A DNA stretch of 64,000 bases from a virus. The first letter of the stretch is position 1. Every line of letters starts with the position of its first letter. A program made the position numbers and the translations under genes. Positions 26,939-34,974 of the stretch are shown here, piece after piece. The notes beneath the pieces were generated by a model. That model ran no database searches. It was not told the DNA's origin and saw nothing but the letters and a program-made list of their open reading frames with translations. Where the stretch lies: positions 1 through 64,000 of the IMG/VR virus record IMGVR_UViG_3300005340_000003; one strand, written 5' to 3'.

Positions 26939-28401
26939 TTTAGTTTGAGGTTTCCCGGCATCAAGTCCGAGTCCATGATCGCTGAGTGGTTGTCGAGCTT
27001 CCGGCGCAACGCCCTAAACATATCGATCTCCACCGTGCCGGCAGCGAACGGAACCCGGTAGTGCGATTTGCTTTTACCGCCATCCCGAGGGAAACGCCCG
27101 AGGACTTGTGTGAAGGTTGCCGCCGACCACGGAGGACAGACTAAACCCCATCGCGGATGTTTTCCCTCAATGTCCTGTAGGCCGATATTGACTCCCCCGA
27201 CTTCGGAGTTGAGGACCAGGGCACGACATTCGTTTCTCTGAAACGACGCAATGATCTCATCGCGTTTTTTACCTGTAATGGTGCCATCAATAAAAGGGCA
27301 GTGAAGTGCCCCGGATAGTTCCTCAATAGATTGTCGAAAGTTACAAAAAATTCCGACGTTGAAATTTTGCTCCATTCGGTCTCTAGCAAGTTCAACGAGT
27401 GTTGGAACTTTGAGGATTTCGATTGCCTGTCTCGCGTGGAGGATTTGCGTGATGTTGATTTCATGTTCGATTGATCTGTATATCTCAGCGATTTCTTCGG
27501 TTGTCGTAAAGTCGATTAACTGCGCCTGAACGTCCACTTCGGGGAAATTCGGGATTTGGTCTGTGGTAACTCGAATGCCTCGTGCCGGAAAAATTTGCGA
27601 ACCGATCTCCAACATCGTCTGCTTTTGCTTTTCGTCGGACACCCACCATTTCCAGGCGTGAAAAGTCTTGTCGAACGTCGCGCCGTGTTCAGCGAGCCAT
27701 CCGGAAAAGACCTTACGCTTTGCTCCTTTTGTGTTCGATTCAACCAGTCCGCGAATGTCGAGGCAGTGCAGGTCGAGCGAGTAGCCGAGAGCCCGAAGTT
27801 GAAGTATCGTCTGCGCTGGAGTAGCGGATAGCATGAGGTGTTTTATACCCTGTCGTTTGGCGGCAACGAGCAACTCGGAGTTGAGGGAGTCGAGTCCTCC
27901 GCACTTGTGAACTTCGTCGAAAATAATAAAGCGCACGGCTGAGTGGAATTTGAAATCGCCGTAGGGAACATCTTTGGTCCGAGTGCTAACACAGTGTATC
28001 CCCGAGGCGTTAACAGGGCAAAGCTGCTGTTGCAAATCCTCCGGGCTCGAATACTTTCGCTGACAGAATTCACAAACGTAAATAGTGGGTCTCCCGGCGT
28101 CGAGCGCAGCTTGATTAGACCAAGAACCGAATGGAGTGTGTCCAAGTCGAAGTCGTTCATAATTGATTATTGAGAGGGTTTCGCCGAAGTGTTCGCAAAC
28201 AACTTTCCATCCTGATATAGCAATCTTCGGCACAACGGCGACAGTCGGCAATTGTAAAGCTTGAGCGATTGCAACAGCAAGGTAAGTCTTGCCTGTGCCT
28301 GTGTCCGAGCCATCGATTGCTGAGTCATGCGCTTGTAATATCCTGGCGAGTTGATTCGCCTTCGGCACCTGCCAAGGTTTCAGTTTGTTGGTGGTAATCA
28401 T
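26935..28401 (-). CDS. Superfamily 2 (SNF2-like) helicase/ATPase, 488 aa
   Basis: Motif I GSDTGTGKT at 31-39, motif II FDEVH at 161-165, motif III SAT at 192-194, and a second RecA domain at about 300-460 with FCNFRQSIEEL, SEVGGVNIGLQ and motif VI-like QVLGRFPRDGG. A zinc-finger insertion (CEFC at 110-113, later C128 and C137) splits domain 1. It probably remodels or unwinds nucleoprotein during replication or transcription switching. ATGA-coupled downstream. Confidence 0.88.
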   Translation of the reverse strand: MITTNKLKPWQVPKANQLARILQAHDSAIDGSDTGTGKTYLAVAIAQALQLPTVAVVPKIAISGWKVVCEHFGETLSIINYERLRLGHTPFGSWSNQAALDAGRPTIYVCEFCQRKYSSPEDLQQQLCPVNASGIHCVSTRTKDVPYGDFKFHSAVRFIIFDEVHKCGGLDSLNSELLVAAKRQGIKHLMLSATPAQTILQLRALGYSLDLHCLDIRGLVESNTKGAKRKVFSGWLAEHGATFDKTFHAWKWWVSDEKQKQTMLEIGSQIFPARGIRVTTDQIPNFPEVDVQAQLIDFTTTEEIAEIYRSIEHEINITQILHARQAIEILKVPTLVELARDRMEQNFNVGIFCNFRQSIEELSGALHCPFIDGTITGKKRDEIIASFQRNECRALVLNSEVGGVNIGLQDIEGKHPRWGLVCPPWSAATFTQVLGRFPRDGGKSKSHYRVPFAAGTVEIDMFRALRRKLDNHSAIMDSDLMPGNLKLK

Positions 28402-28404
28402 TCA

Positions 28405-28821
28405 TCATCCAACATGCACTCTTATCGCGAACCCGCCGTAATAGCCGTTGTGTTCGTTGTGGCTCGCCATTTGAAAAACGCCTTTGTCGGTGGTGATGTC
28501 GAGGAACTGAACTTCATGTTCGTCCCCACGGCATTCAATATTCGGAGCGTCTTTGATTTCCGCGCCGAGGAGTTTCGCGCCGATGAATGCCGACAAGTCG
28601 TCGTCGGTCCGCATGTATCGATGCTCACAGCACGACTGGCCGTCATCGGAGAAATAAATCTTCGATCCGTCGCTGAATTCGAAATGAAGGTAATTGGTCT
28701 CCGTATCCAGGCGTAAGCCAGTTATGGTTTTGCCGAGGGCACCAGTAAACGCGGCAACTGAGTCCGCGTTGCCGCCGAGTTGGGCTATCATTACGCCGAG
28801 TCCAGGATTGCTATTGCTCAT
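28405..28821 (-). CDS. DUF7448-like phage protein, 138 aa
   Basis: Recognisable by CCEHRYMRTDDDLSAFIGAK, LLGAEIKDAP, VQFLDITTDKGVFQMASHNE and HNGYYGGFAI, a conserved domain family found mainly in phages (recalled as DUF7448). Biochemical function unknown. Starts in an ATGA overlap with the 66-residue protein upstream. Confidence 0.75.
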   Translation of the reverse strand: MSNSNPGLGVMIAQLGGNADSVAAFTGALGKTITGLRLDTETNYLHFEFSDGSKIYFSDDGQSCCEHRYMRTDDDLSAFIGAKLLGAEIKDAPNIECRGDEHEVQFLDITTDKGVFQMASHNEHNGYYGGFAIRVHVG

Positions 28822-29018
28822 GATTTGGTTTGTGGCTTAAAGACGTAATCACCTTCATTCGCGCCGAAAGACATTTCAATTCCGACACGGATTAACATTT
28901 CGGCGCGGGTGATAATTAAAACCTTCGTCGAGGGCATCGGCATCCAGCCAAAAACAGAACCACACCACACGTCTCCATTGCTGTTATAGAGATACCCTTG
29001 TTGTATTGCGTTTCTCAT
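28818..29018 (-). CDS. Small protein of unknown function, 66 aa (first gene after promoter)
   Basis: MRNAIQQGYLYNSNGDVWCG; Trp-rich middle (VFGWMPMP) and basic end. No family recognised. It heads the transcript from the promoter/hairpin at 29030-29078, with only 11 bases between hairpin and ATG. Confidence 0.65.
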   Translation of the reverse strand: MRNAIQQGYLYNSNGDVWCGSVFGWMPMPSTKVLIITRAEMLIRVGIEMSFGANEGDYVFKPQTKS

Positions 29019-29029
29019 ATTTTATTCAG

Positions 29030-29078
29030 AGTCTTTATTGACCGTGACGAACCCTACCAAATTGCCGACATTTTGCAA
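29030..29078 (-). promoter_or_regulatory. Promoter with AAUAAA-loop leader hairpin (copy 2)
   Basis: On the - strand: TTGTTGCAA with -35 TTGCAA at 29078-29073, a 16-base spacer, TAGGGT at 29056-29051, then CACGG and the hairpin GGUC-AAUAAA-GACU (29043-29030). It lies inside the 3' edge of 29082-29273 and upstream of the ATG at 29018. Confidence 0.65.
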
Positions 29079-29081
29079 CAA

Positions 29082-29273
29082 CTAGGGCCGGGTGTATTCC
29101 TTAGTGGTCTCAGGAGTCCCGGCCAGAAAAGTGATGTGAGGTGCCCACGGAAAACCGGGCCGAAGGTTCACCGGGCAAAAAGCTATGTCGCGCTTGCCCC
29201 ACAATTGACGCGCACGAGCTTTTGATACCCGGGTAAAGGTGGTTGCACCGGACTTGATAACAAAGTGCCTCAT
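29082..29273 (-). CDS. Small phage protein, 63 aa
   Basis: The segment SKARARQLWGKRDIAFCPVN followed by LRPGFPWAPHI matches a small recurrent phage protein type (basic helix, then CP-x-LRPG-PW). Function unknown. It starts seven bases after the upstream stop. Confidence 0.65.
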   Translation of the reverse strand: MRHFVIKSGATTFTRVSKARARQLWGKRDIAFCPVNLRPGFPWAPHITFLAGTPETTKEYTRP

Positions 29274-29280
29274 AAACGAT

Positions 29281-29610
29281 TTAGCTGAGTTTGGTCTGGT
29301 TGCGGAAGTAGTAAATCGCGAGGGCGAGCTTCGCGTTTTCGAGCTTCGACTCCAATTCGTTCACCACTGCGCGGAGTGCGGACCCATCAGCTTCGATGGT
29401 GGAATCAAGCGGGACGTATCTCCCGTTTAAGTCAAACGATTTGGTCGGGGTTTCATAGCCCGACCAAATTCCTATAGTGCTGCCCCGGCTGCGTCGATCA
29501 GGAGCACCAGACTTTGTGATTTCCGAGTGGGTGAAAAACTTCTTTCCATCGACTACGGCAGGCGTGATAATTTCCCCGGTGTAGATGTTTACGATTTGCG
29601 TGATGTTCAT
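29281..29610 (-). CDS. Protein of unknown function, 109 aa (first gene after promoter)
   Basis: N-terminal beta segment (MNITQIVNIYTGEIITPAVV), a central GSTIGIWSGYETPTKSF and a C-terminal helix (LRAVVNELESKLENAKLAL). Not recognised. Directly controlled by the promoter/hairpin at 29627-29683. Confidence 0.7.
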   Translation of the reverse strand: MNITQIVNIYTGEIITPAVVDGKKFFTHSEITKSGAPDRRSRGSTIGIWSGYETPTKSFDLNGRYVPLDSTIEADGSALRAVVNELESKLENAKLALAIYYFRNQTKLS

Positions 29611-29626
29611 TTTTCGGTTTTTTCTG

Positions 29627-29683
29627 GTCTGCCTTTATTGGCTGACCGTGCATATAACATATCAGAAAGGACGCACTCTGCAA
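29627..29683 (-). promoter_or_regulatory. Promoter with AAUAAA-loop leader hairpin (copy 3)
   Basis: On the - strand: GTTGAAAATACTTGTTGCAG, with -35 TTGCAG at 29683-29678, a 16-base spacer ending TTTCTGA, and TATGTT at 29661-29656; then CACG and a hairpin GUC-A-GCC, loop AAUAAA, GGC-A-GAC (29646-29627). Then 16 A-rich bases lead to the ATG at 29610. Long sequence identity with the copy at 37568-37624, while the stem bases differ yet still pair. Confidence 0.75.
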
Positions 29684-29702
29684 CAAGTATTTTCAACTTT
29701 CA

Positions 29703-29921
29703 CTAACTCTTTGGTATTTCGGGAGTTGCGTCCGGATTGTCGAGAAAAGCGACGATCATCAACAGCACGTTTGAGTTCATTGCCAGGGCGAGAAGGAGTA
29801 TCTGAAACCAGTCGAGTGTCGCCCAGGTTGCGGCAGTGAAGCCGACTGTTTTCACCAGAAATATGTTGGTCGCTGCCCACAGGCCATACAAAACCATCCG
29901 TGCGATTTTTCGAGGTGTCAT
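29703..29921 (-). CDS. Small two-helix membrane protein (holin-like), 72 aa
   Basis: Basic N-terminus MTPRKIARMV then two hydrophobic segments (LYGLWAATNIFLVKTVGF and FQILLLALAMNSNVLLMIVA) and a polar tail. Size and topology fit a class II holin, but no lysis partner is adjacent and many phage membrane proteins look alike. The start at 29921 overlaps the secreted Fn3 protein stop (ATGA). Confidence 0.65.
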   Translation of the reverse strand: MTPRKIARMVLYGLWAATNIFLVKTVGFTAATWATLDWFQILLLALAMNSNVLLMIVAFLDNPDATPEIPKS

Positions 29922-30817
29922 CGCTTGAGGGTTCGCGCAGAGATTACCGGCGAGTATGCGCTGAGTGTGCCGGCAGCATTTTGAGATTGCACGCGGAAAA
30001 AATACGTTCGGTCCCGGCGCAGTCCGGTGTTCGAGTAATAGGAATTGGAAGTGGTCGCAACATATTTGTTGTCTCGCTCCACACGGACCGTCACGGCCTC
30101 GGGCGGGGCGTCCCACCTGATGTCTATCCTGCTCGCGCTGATAACCGTTGCTCGGAGGTTCGTCGGCGCAGCCGGCACTGTAGGCACCGCTACAGTAAAC
30201 GCGGTATCCGGTCCATCCGTCCAGAGGCCGGAAGCGTTCTGAACGGCGAGGTGGCACCTCCACTGCCCGGCAGGAGCGTCAGCCGGAACAATCCAGGTTC
30301 CGGTGAAGTTCACGGTCTGTCCAGGCTGCACGCTGACATTGATTACCTCCGGAGAAAAGTCGTCGAACGGTCCTCCGGTATTTGTCGCTCCAGGACGCCG
30401 AGCGGTGATAACGGATTTCGCCGCGATGAAAACCGTGGTGGTGTCGTTCTTGAGGGTCGCGTTTGCGGTGATAGTCTGCCCTCGATTAAAAATGGTCGAA
30501 TTCAGGACAGGAACACTCAAGACGATATTCCCGGACGCGGGCGGTGGCGGAGAATACGCGAGGACGTTGCTCTGCGGGGATTCGCCGGCTGAATTGAAGG
30601 CCGTCACGTAATACTGATATTGATTCGGATTCGAGACGGAGACCGTCACGGGTGGCGACGTTGGCGAAACTACCACGGCAAACGGAGCGGAATTGACGGC
30701 CTGATAAAGCCGGTAGCCGTCCGCGTTCGACACGGTGTCCCAAGTGAGCGTGAGGCTATCCGACTGTGCGACGAAGCTGCACAGGCCGGCCAGTAGTGCG
30801 ATTAGTTGCTTTTTCAT
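29918..30817 (-). CDS. Secreted fibronectin type III protein, 299 aa
   Basis: Signal peptide MKKQLIALLAGLCSFVAQSD, then an Fn3 domain (about 22-100, LTLTWDTVSNADGYRLYQAV), a middle beta domain (about 105-205) and a second Fn3 domain (about 207-299, APTNLRATVISASRIDIRWD). The start is set by TAATG coupling at 30817; a longer frame would place the signal peptide internally. Export to the periplasm or surface is inferred. An export signal on an early-side phage gene is unusual; it may bind envelope glycans or modify the host surface. Confidence 0.8.
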   Translation of the reverse strand: MKKQLIALLAGLCSFVAQSDSLTLTWDTVSNADGYRLYQAVNSAPFAVVVSPTSPPVTVSVSNPNQYQYYVTAFNSAGESPQSNVLAYSPPPPASGNIVLSVPVLNSTIFNRGQTITANATLKNDTTTVFIAAKSVITARRPGATNTGGPFDDFSPEVINVSVQPGQTVNFTGTWIVPADAPAGQWRCHLAVQNASGLWTDGPDTAFTVAVPTVPAAPTNLRATVISASRIDIRWDAPPEAVTVRVERDNKYVATTSNSYYSNTGLRRDRTYFFRVQSQNAAGTLSAYSPVISARTLKR

Positions 30818-31362
30818 TATGCGTTGGTTAGTTGATGGTAACGTGAGAGAAAAGTGTGTTCGACAGAATCGAAATCGAATCGTCGGTAATCCGACATGAG
30901 TTTGAAATCCCAATGCCATTTTACCGGAGGAATAACACGCGGAACGTCACCGGGATGGTCTGGAAAAAAATACTCGTGCTCCAGGAAAAGTGCCGCTGCG
31001 TCCGCTTGCTTGACTTGCTCGTGAAACGGAAATTCAAAGTTGAGGGCGTCAGCGATTGTTTTCATTAGCCGGTGTTCGATGATTTGATATTCCGGCATGT
31101 CGTTTTTTACCGGTTTCGCGATGTCGGAGAGTCCGAGTCCTTCACTCGCATCGTGCAGTAGTGCAGCCCGCGCATGCTCGGGTTCCACCATAAAAGAAAC
31201 GTGGATCGAGTGAAGACCGACTGAATAAAATCCTGGGAGGTGCCCATTCCATCGGCAGAGTCGAGAAAGTGTGTGGGCTATGTCTTCGATCCGAATGTCC
31301 GAGGGTTCTGCATCGAGGGGGTAAAATGGATCACCTGAAAATGTTCTAATGTATTCGCTCAT
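30817..31362 (-). CDS. HD-domain phosphohydrolase (YfbR-like), 181 aa
   Basis: HD-type metal-binding residues: H51 in SVGLHSIHV, HD at 70-71 in AALLHDASEGLGLSDIAKPV, and an acidic helix near 121-130. Resembles YfbR-like 5'-deoxynucleotidases found in phages, which adjust dNTP pools; dCTP deaminase and dNMP kinase are nearby in the same operon. The exact substrate is not proven. Confidence 0.8.
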   Translation of the reverse strand: MSEYIRTFSGDPFYPLDAEPSDIRIEDIAHTLSRLCRWNGHLPGFYSVGLHSIHVSFMVEPEHARAALLHDASEGLGLSDIAKPVKNDMPEYQIIEHRLMKTIADALNFEFPFHEQVKQADAAALFLEHEYFFPDHPGDVPRVIPPVKWHWDFKLMSDYRRFDFDSVEHTFLSRYHQLTNA

Positions 31363-31376
31363 GGTTTATTTTTAGC

Positions 31377-31574
31377 CTACACGTCCTCCGGTGTGCTCAC
31401 AACTTCTATTCGGAGGATTTGAAAAGTCGTTTTTCGATACTGTCTCTCACGAGGTTTCAACACCTTGTCCCGATACCAAAGAGCGCCATCGAGGGTTTGA
31501 TGGTCCGACCCCACAATAAAAGGTTTTTCATCTTTGTTTGTGGCCTCAACTTGCCAGTATGTTCGAACGATCAT
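31377..31574 (-). CDS. Small protein of unknown function, 65 aa
   Basis: MIVRTYWQVEATNKDEKPFI; beta-rich N-terminus and a basic helix (WYRDKVLKPRERQYRKTTF). No family recognised. A terminator-like hairpin with a T run lies immediately ahead of its ATG, so it may be read from its own or a read-through transcript. Confidence 0.6.
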   Translation of the reverse strand: MIVRTYWQVEATNKDEKPFIVGSDHQTLDGALWYRDKVLKPRERQYRKTTFQILRIEVVSTPEDV

Positions 31575-31788
31575 AAAAAGTTGCCGGTTACGTCTCCGGC
31601 TCCCGCCGTTGATAGACGGGACGATTTAATATTTGCCGCGTATCGTTAGCGTGCCCACGGCTATGTTTTTCTGTTGAATCGGCGACATCTTTTACCCGAT
31701 GCCGATAGCCCGATCCCTTCACCGGCTGATTTGTCCCGGTTATCGACCGGAGCCGGTTCGAAATTGCGTGCCGTCCCTCTCTTAGAAA
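31575..31788 (-). other. Non-coding interval with hairpins, possible small RNA or terminator
   Basis: 214 bases between genes in an operon that otherwise has almost none. On the - strand there is a hairpin at 31706-31678 (ATCGGC/GCCGAT with inner pairs) and a second GC-rich hairpin, GCCGG/CCGGC at 31600-31583, followed by TTTTT at 31579-31575, which looks like an intrinsic terminator. A 20-codon ORF starts inside the first hairpin but is not convincing. A small RNA ending at the terminator is possible. Confidence 0.45.
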
Positions 31789-32022
31789 TCACTTCCGTTG
31801 TCTCCGTTCCAGGAGTGCCGTAATTGCGAGAGCTACTCCGGCGAACGCCAGGATGCCTCCAAGGAAAACCACCACCAGCCCGAGGCTAATCCAAAGCGGA
31901 GACAGCACCCACCACCAGGACCAGTCGATTACGTGACAAAGTTTCAGGGTGATAAAAACGATGGTGAGAAGTCCTCCGAAACTGATTCCTCCGCTTGACG
32001 CTTGTGTTTTTGTGTCGCTCAT
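31789..32022 (-). CDS. Fragile-X-F-type small membrane protein, 77 aa
   Basis: [20 protein letters not shown] then [10 protein letters not shown] is the signature of the small transmembrane Fragile-X-F family, common in phages; a second hydrophobic helix ([20 protein letters not shown]) follows, with a basic tail. Two membrane spans. Function unknown. ATGA-coupled to dCTP deaminase. Confidence 0.8.
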   Translation of the reverse strand: MSDTKTQASSGGISFGGLLTIVFITLKLCHVIDWSWWWVLSPLWISLGLVVVFLGGILAFAGVALAITALLERRQRK

Positions 32023-32591
32023 AGTTTTGCTGTTACGATTCCGGTTTGTGATTGATACTTTCCTTTTTTGTCCGCGTAACTGACATCGCAGCCGCCAGCG
32101 TCACCTCGGAAGAAAAGCACCTGGGCGATGCCTTCGTTAGCGTAGATTTTCGCCGGCAATGGAGTTGTGTTTGAAATCTCCAGGGTGACGAAGCCTTCCC
32201 ACTCGGGCTCGAAGGGTGTCACGTTGACGATGATCCCGCACCGGGCGTATGTCGATTTGCCGAGGCATACCGTAATCAGGTCGCGAGGAATTCGAAAATA
32301 CTCCACACTCACGCCGAGGGCGAAACTGTTCGGCGGGATGATTACGTATTCTTCCGTCTGCACGGTAACGAATGCCTCGTCCTTGAAAGCCTTCGGATCG
32401 ACAAGGGTGCCGTGGACGTTGGTGAAAATCTTAAACTCATTCCCGATGCGGATGTCATATCCGTAGCTGCTCAAACCGTAGGATATTTTCCCGTCGCGCA
32501 CTTGATGATCCACGAAGGGGTCAATCATCGGCTTAAAGTTGCCGGAGGTAAAACATCGGGCGGTTATTTGATGGTCGGCGAGGACGCTCAT
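32019..32591 (-). CDS. dcd: dCTP deaminase, 190 aa
   Basis: Converts dCTP to dUTP for thymidylate supply. Diagnostic segments: [12 protein letters not shown] at about 42-53, [10 protein letters not shown] at 111-120, and [10 protein letters not shown] with catalytic E138, then IAQVLFF. Full family length starting from MSVLADHQI at 32591; the longer open frame upstream overlaps another gene. It works with the HD phosphohydrolase and dNMP kinase genes nearby. Confidence 0.92.
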   Translation of the reverse strand: MSVLADHQITARCFTSGNFKPMIDPFVDHQVRDGKISYGLSSYGYDIRIGNEFKIFTNVHGTLVDPKAFKDEAFVTVQTEEYVIIPPNSFALGVSVEYFRIPRDLITVCLGKSTYARCGIIVNVTPFEPEWEGFVTLEISNTTPLPAKIYANEGIAQVLFFRGDAGGCDVSYADKKGKYQSQTGIVTAKL

Positions 32592-32595
32592 ACGC

Positions 32596-32778
32596 TCATG
32601 TCTTCGTGTTTTTCTTGTGTGCGATTGAATCGACGACCGGGATGGTGACTCGTTCGCCCTTTTCGTTGATGAATTCTCCGGCCTCCTGGTTGCCTTCACC
32701 GGGCCAGAACGGATTCTGGCCGAGTGAATCTTCCGGGCGACCTTCGATTTTGTTTCCTGGTTTTTTCTTTCTGCTCAT
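32596..32778 (-). CDS. Small hydrophilic protein, 60 aa
   Basis: [20 protein letters not shown], then [14 protein letters not shown]. Low complexity and charged, with no motif recognised. An alternative ATG at 32799 would overlap the upstream gene by 17 bases; the internal ATG at 32778 is preferred. Lies between dcd and an 80-residue gene. Confidence 0.55.
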   Translation of the reverse strand: MSRKKKPGNKIEGRPEDSLGQNPFWPGEGNQEAGEFINEKGERVTIPVVDSIAHKKNTKT

Positions 32779-32782
32779 ATTT

Positions 32783-33025
32783 TTAGAACGGGTTGTCATC
32801 GGGTTTCTTTCGAAAATAAATGAAAAGGTCTCCGGTATCGTCGGTGGTTAAAACTGTGTCCCAACCAAGTAAGCCGGCTGTTGCAACGCGCTCCCGCAAG
32901 GACTTCAATTCCCACCCGTTGCTGAGTTTGTCCTTCGGGTATCTCCACAAGAGTCTGGTGCGCGGAAACTCCACGGAGTATGCCCACGCCTGGGCTCGGG
33001 CGAGAAGTTTTGTGTATGGGTTCAT
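32783..33025 (-). CDS. Small protein of unknown function, 80 aa
   Basis: MNPYTKLLARAQAWAYSVEF, then two strand-rich blocks (WELKSLRERVATAGLLGWD, TGDLFIYFRKKP). Start fixed by ATGA overlap with the dNMP kinase stop. Longer frames upstream are shadows of the kinase gene. Not recognised. Confidence 0.65.
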   Translation of the reverse strand: MNPYTKLLARAQAWAYSVEFPRTRLLWRYPKDKLSNGWELKSLRERVATAGLLGWDTVLTTDDTGDLFIYFRKKPDDNPF

Positions 33026-34038
33026 TGTGCGATCCTGGTAAATTCTTCGAGTGTGTAAATCCGGTTGCTCGGAGACGGGACACTCGGGTCCGACCAGATG
33101 ACTCGAAGTTTGTTGCCGGCGCGTTGTGCCGATAGTTTTTTCGTGAGGTCCGCGTCGAGGGAGTGGGCGAGTTTCTCCGACATATCGCGAAGCTCCGGCG
33201 ACTCTGGCGTGAGCTTGCGCTGCGCGAGTCGGGCGGTCCACGATACAGGCGAACAGAGAATATGCCAGTGTTCGAAACCGCCAGCAGTGAGAGATTTGTA
33301 TTCGTTCGCGAATCGGCAGTTGGTGACGGCGACACGCGCCGGCCCGAGGCCGAGGGACCGGTGGAATACCGACTTCACCCAAATGTCCTGATCGAGTCCG
33401 AAAAGTCCGAAGTCGGTTCCGGTGTTAACCAGGATTTTCTGGTTCGCCAGGGATCGAACCATCAGGCAAAACATTGCCCGCTCGGGAGTAAGTGGATACT
33501 GCTCGTTGATTTCGTTGCGTCCCCACTGGCCGATTGTCTGGAGGGTTTTTCGAATGCCGGGGAGCGCCTTGTTGTCGGCGTCGATCCGAGTATTAAAAAG
33601 GTATTCCGCTAACACATACATCGGGTCCGCGAATCCGAGGACTGTCGCGCCGATACTTTTGGCGACGAAATCCTTGCCGGCGCAAAGCTTGCCGGTGAAG
33701 AAAATTTTCCGTGCAACTGAGGCGTGTGTTGAACTGGTCGCTGGAGGATTAGCGGTGGGAGTAGTTGCCTCAGCTTGCACGGTGGAAGTTAGTTGTGTGA
33801 TCCTACCGACAACCGGCGCGGAGGCCGGCATCGGATCGGCGAAAATCGTTGCGCCGTGACGATCCGTTTGTTGTTTAAACGTGTCAGCGATTTCTTGTTT
33901 GCCCTCGGGCGGCACAACTGCACCGGTAACTTCGGGGTTATTCACGAAGTCAACCAGTCCGCGCAACGTGGCGGCGTCGGTGCCCATGTTGGATTTGTCT
34001 AGGGGCTTCTTCAAGGTCGTATCGGTAAGTTCATTCAT
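33022..34038 (-). CDS. Deoxynucleoside monophosphate kinase-like, 338 aa
   Basis: P-loop GKLCAGKD at 116-123 within KIFFTGKLCAGKDFVAKSIG, then NTRIDADNKALPGIRKTLQT, and the VTNCRFANEYKSLTAGGF segment typical of T4 gene 1-type dNMP kinases. The N-terminal 105 residues are a low-complexity extension of unknown role, Thr/Pro/Ala-rich at its end. Phosphorylates dNMPs to dNDPs by family knowledge. One GTTTAAAC (33873-33880) is in the extension. Confidence 0.82.
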   Translation of the reverse strand: MNELTDTTLKKPLDKSNMGTDAATLRGLVDFVNNPEVTGAVVPPEGKQEIADTFKQQTDRHGATIFADPMPASAPVVGRITQLTSTVQAEATTPTANPPATSSTHASVARKIFFTGKLCAGKDFVAKSIGATVLGFADPMYVLAEYLFNTRIDADNKALPGIRKTLQTIGQWGRNEINEQYPLTPERAMFCLMVRSLANQKILVNTGTDFGLFGLDQDIWVKSVFHRSLGLGPARVAVTNCRFANEYKSLTAGGFEHWHILCSPVSWTARLAQRKLTPESPELRDMSEKLAHSLDADLTKKLSAQRAGNKLRVIWSDPSVPSPSNRIYTLEEFTRIAQ

Positions 34039-34271
34039 AAAAATTCCATGCTGATCGTATCACCACAAAACACCCAATTTTTTCCACGGCAGTATTCACG
34101 AAAAAGTCCCTGCTCGCGCCAGGAACGATACTCAAAACCGGTTCGGCGCACAACTTCTGTTGCGAATCTTTTATCTCTCTCGCACAGAAAGGATAGGTTC
34201 GTTACGGGAGAAAAGCCGGAGGCGGCTGGTTCGCTCTGCAACTCTCGGGCGGATTTCGGTTGGTTGTTCAC
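34035..34271 (-). CDS. Small protein of unknown function, 78 aa
   Basis: Starts at GTG 34271 (a TAG stop lies two codons upstream in frame) and ends in an ATGA overlap with the kinase. C-terminal half CERDKRFATEVVRRTGFEYR is basic and helical with two Cys. Not recognised. Confidence 0.55.
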   Translation of the reverse strand: MNNQPKSARELQSEPAASGFSPVTNLSFLCERDKRFATEVVRRTGFEYRSWREQGLFREYCRGKNWVFCGDTISMEFL

Positions 34272-34312
34272 GAGCTATGTATCGCCAGTATGCCGCCTGG
34301 AAGGAATGCCAT

Positions 34313-34543
34313 TCAGACACATGAGCGGTTGTCGGTAGTTTGTTCTTCATAAAGTTTCCTCAATCCGCGACGGAGCTTCGCGAGGGCCTCTTGCTCGATC
34401 TGCACGACACGTTGGCGGCTGAGCCCGAGGATGTCGGCGACTTGCTGGTGTGTTCGAAGTTCATAAGGTAGCATCGGATTTTTCACTGATCTAGCGGCTT
34501 TATCCGGTCGGTGCCGGATTCGGTATATTTCATTATCGTCCAT
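34313..34543 (-). CDS. Sigma-region-4-like HTH protein, 76 aa
   Basis: Core HTH THQQVADILGLSRQRVVQIE followed by QEALAKLRRGLRKL, the pattern of sigma-70 region 4.2 without region 2. Similar in design to 25918-26109. May be a transcriptional switch protein that binds promoter -35 boxes or RNA polymerase (inference). Confidence 0.75.
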   Translation of the reverse strand: MDDNEIYRIRHRPDKAARSVKNPMLPYELRTHQQVADILGLSRQRVVQIEQEALAKLRRGLRKLYEEQTTDNRSCV

Positions 34544-34616
34544 TGTCGTTCTTGTTGAAAAGTCCGATGATGAAAGCCACGAGACCGATAAGCAAAATGA
34601 AAAATATGGCTGTCAC
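34533..34616 (-). CDS. Tiny single-span membrane peptide, 27 aa
   Basis: Starts at GTG 34616, one base after the upstream stop, and ends overlapping the HTH gene start. The peptide is one hydrophobic helix (TAIFFILLIGLVAFIIGLF) with a polar tail NKNDNGR. It fills the only gap between two tightly packed genes. Expression is inferred from position and composition. Confidence 0.45.
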   Translation of the reverse strand: MTAIFFILLIGLVAFIIGLFNKNDNGR

Positions 34617-34617
34617 A

Positions 34618-34974
34618 TTAGCATCCCCTGCATCCGTCGTCGATGTCCTCGGGCGCTTCCGGCTCAGGCCGAGCCATATCCGGATGATCCCACTCGTGCC
34701 GAAGATTCGTCACGGTGCCTGGATAAAGGACCATCCAAAATCGTTTGCCTGGAGTGACGCCGTGATCGAGAAAAGGATCGACCACTCCGATAGGCTGGAT
34801 CATTTCCGGACACGCGATGACTCTCTCAATGCAGCCGGGAGCGAGAATAACTTTCTGCCCCGGTAAAAGTTTCTCGTCTGAGAAAACTGGCGCGATTGCG
34901 ACGTGAACGGCATCGCGTTGGATGTCATCGTAAGACCGCAGCAATTCTCCGAGCTTAGGTGAGTGTTTCGACAT
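34618..34974 (-). CDS. Conserved phage protein of unknown function, 118 aa
   Basis: Segments QRDAVHVAIAPVFSDEKLLP, GVVDPFLDHGVTPGKRFWMV and LYPGTVTNLRHEWDHP form a pattern I recognise from other phage genomes, without known function. The C-terminus is acidic and ends CRGC. It overlaps the upstream gene by 20 bases. Confidence 0.75.
   Translation of the reverse strand: MSKHSPKLGELLRSYDDIQRDAVHVAIAPVFSDEKLLPGQKVILAPGCIERVIACPEMIQPIGVVDPFLDHGVTPGKRFWMVLYPGTVTNLRHEWDHPDMARPEPEAPEDIDDGCRGC

Noticed and set aside
29703-30263. Long version (186 codons) of the small membrane protein gene
   Set aside because: The N-terminal part is a shadow of the Fn3 gene; the ATGA overlap at 29921 defines the real start.
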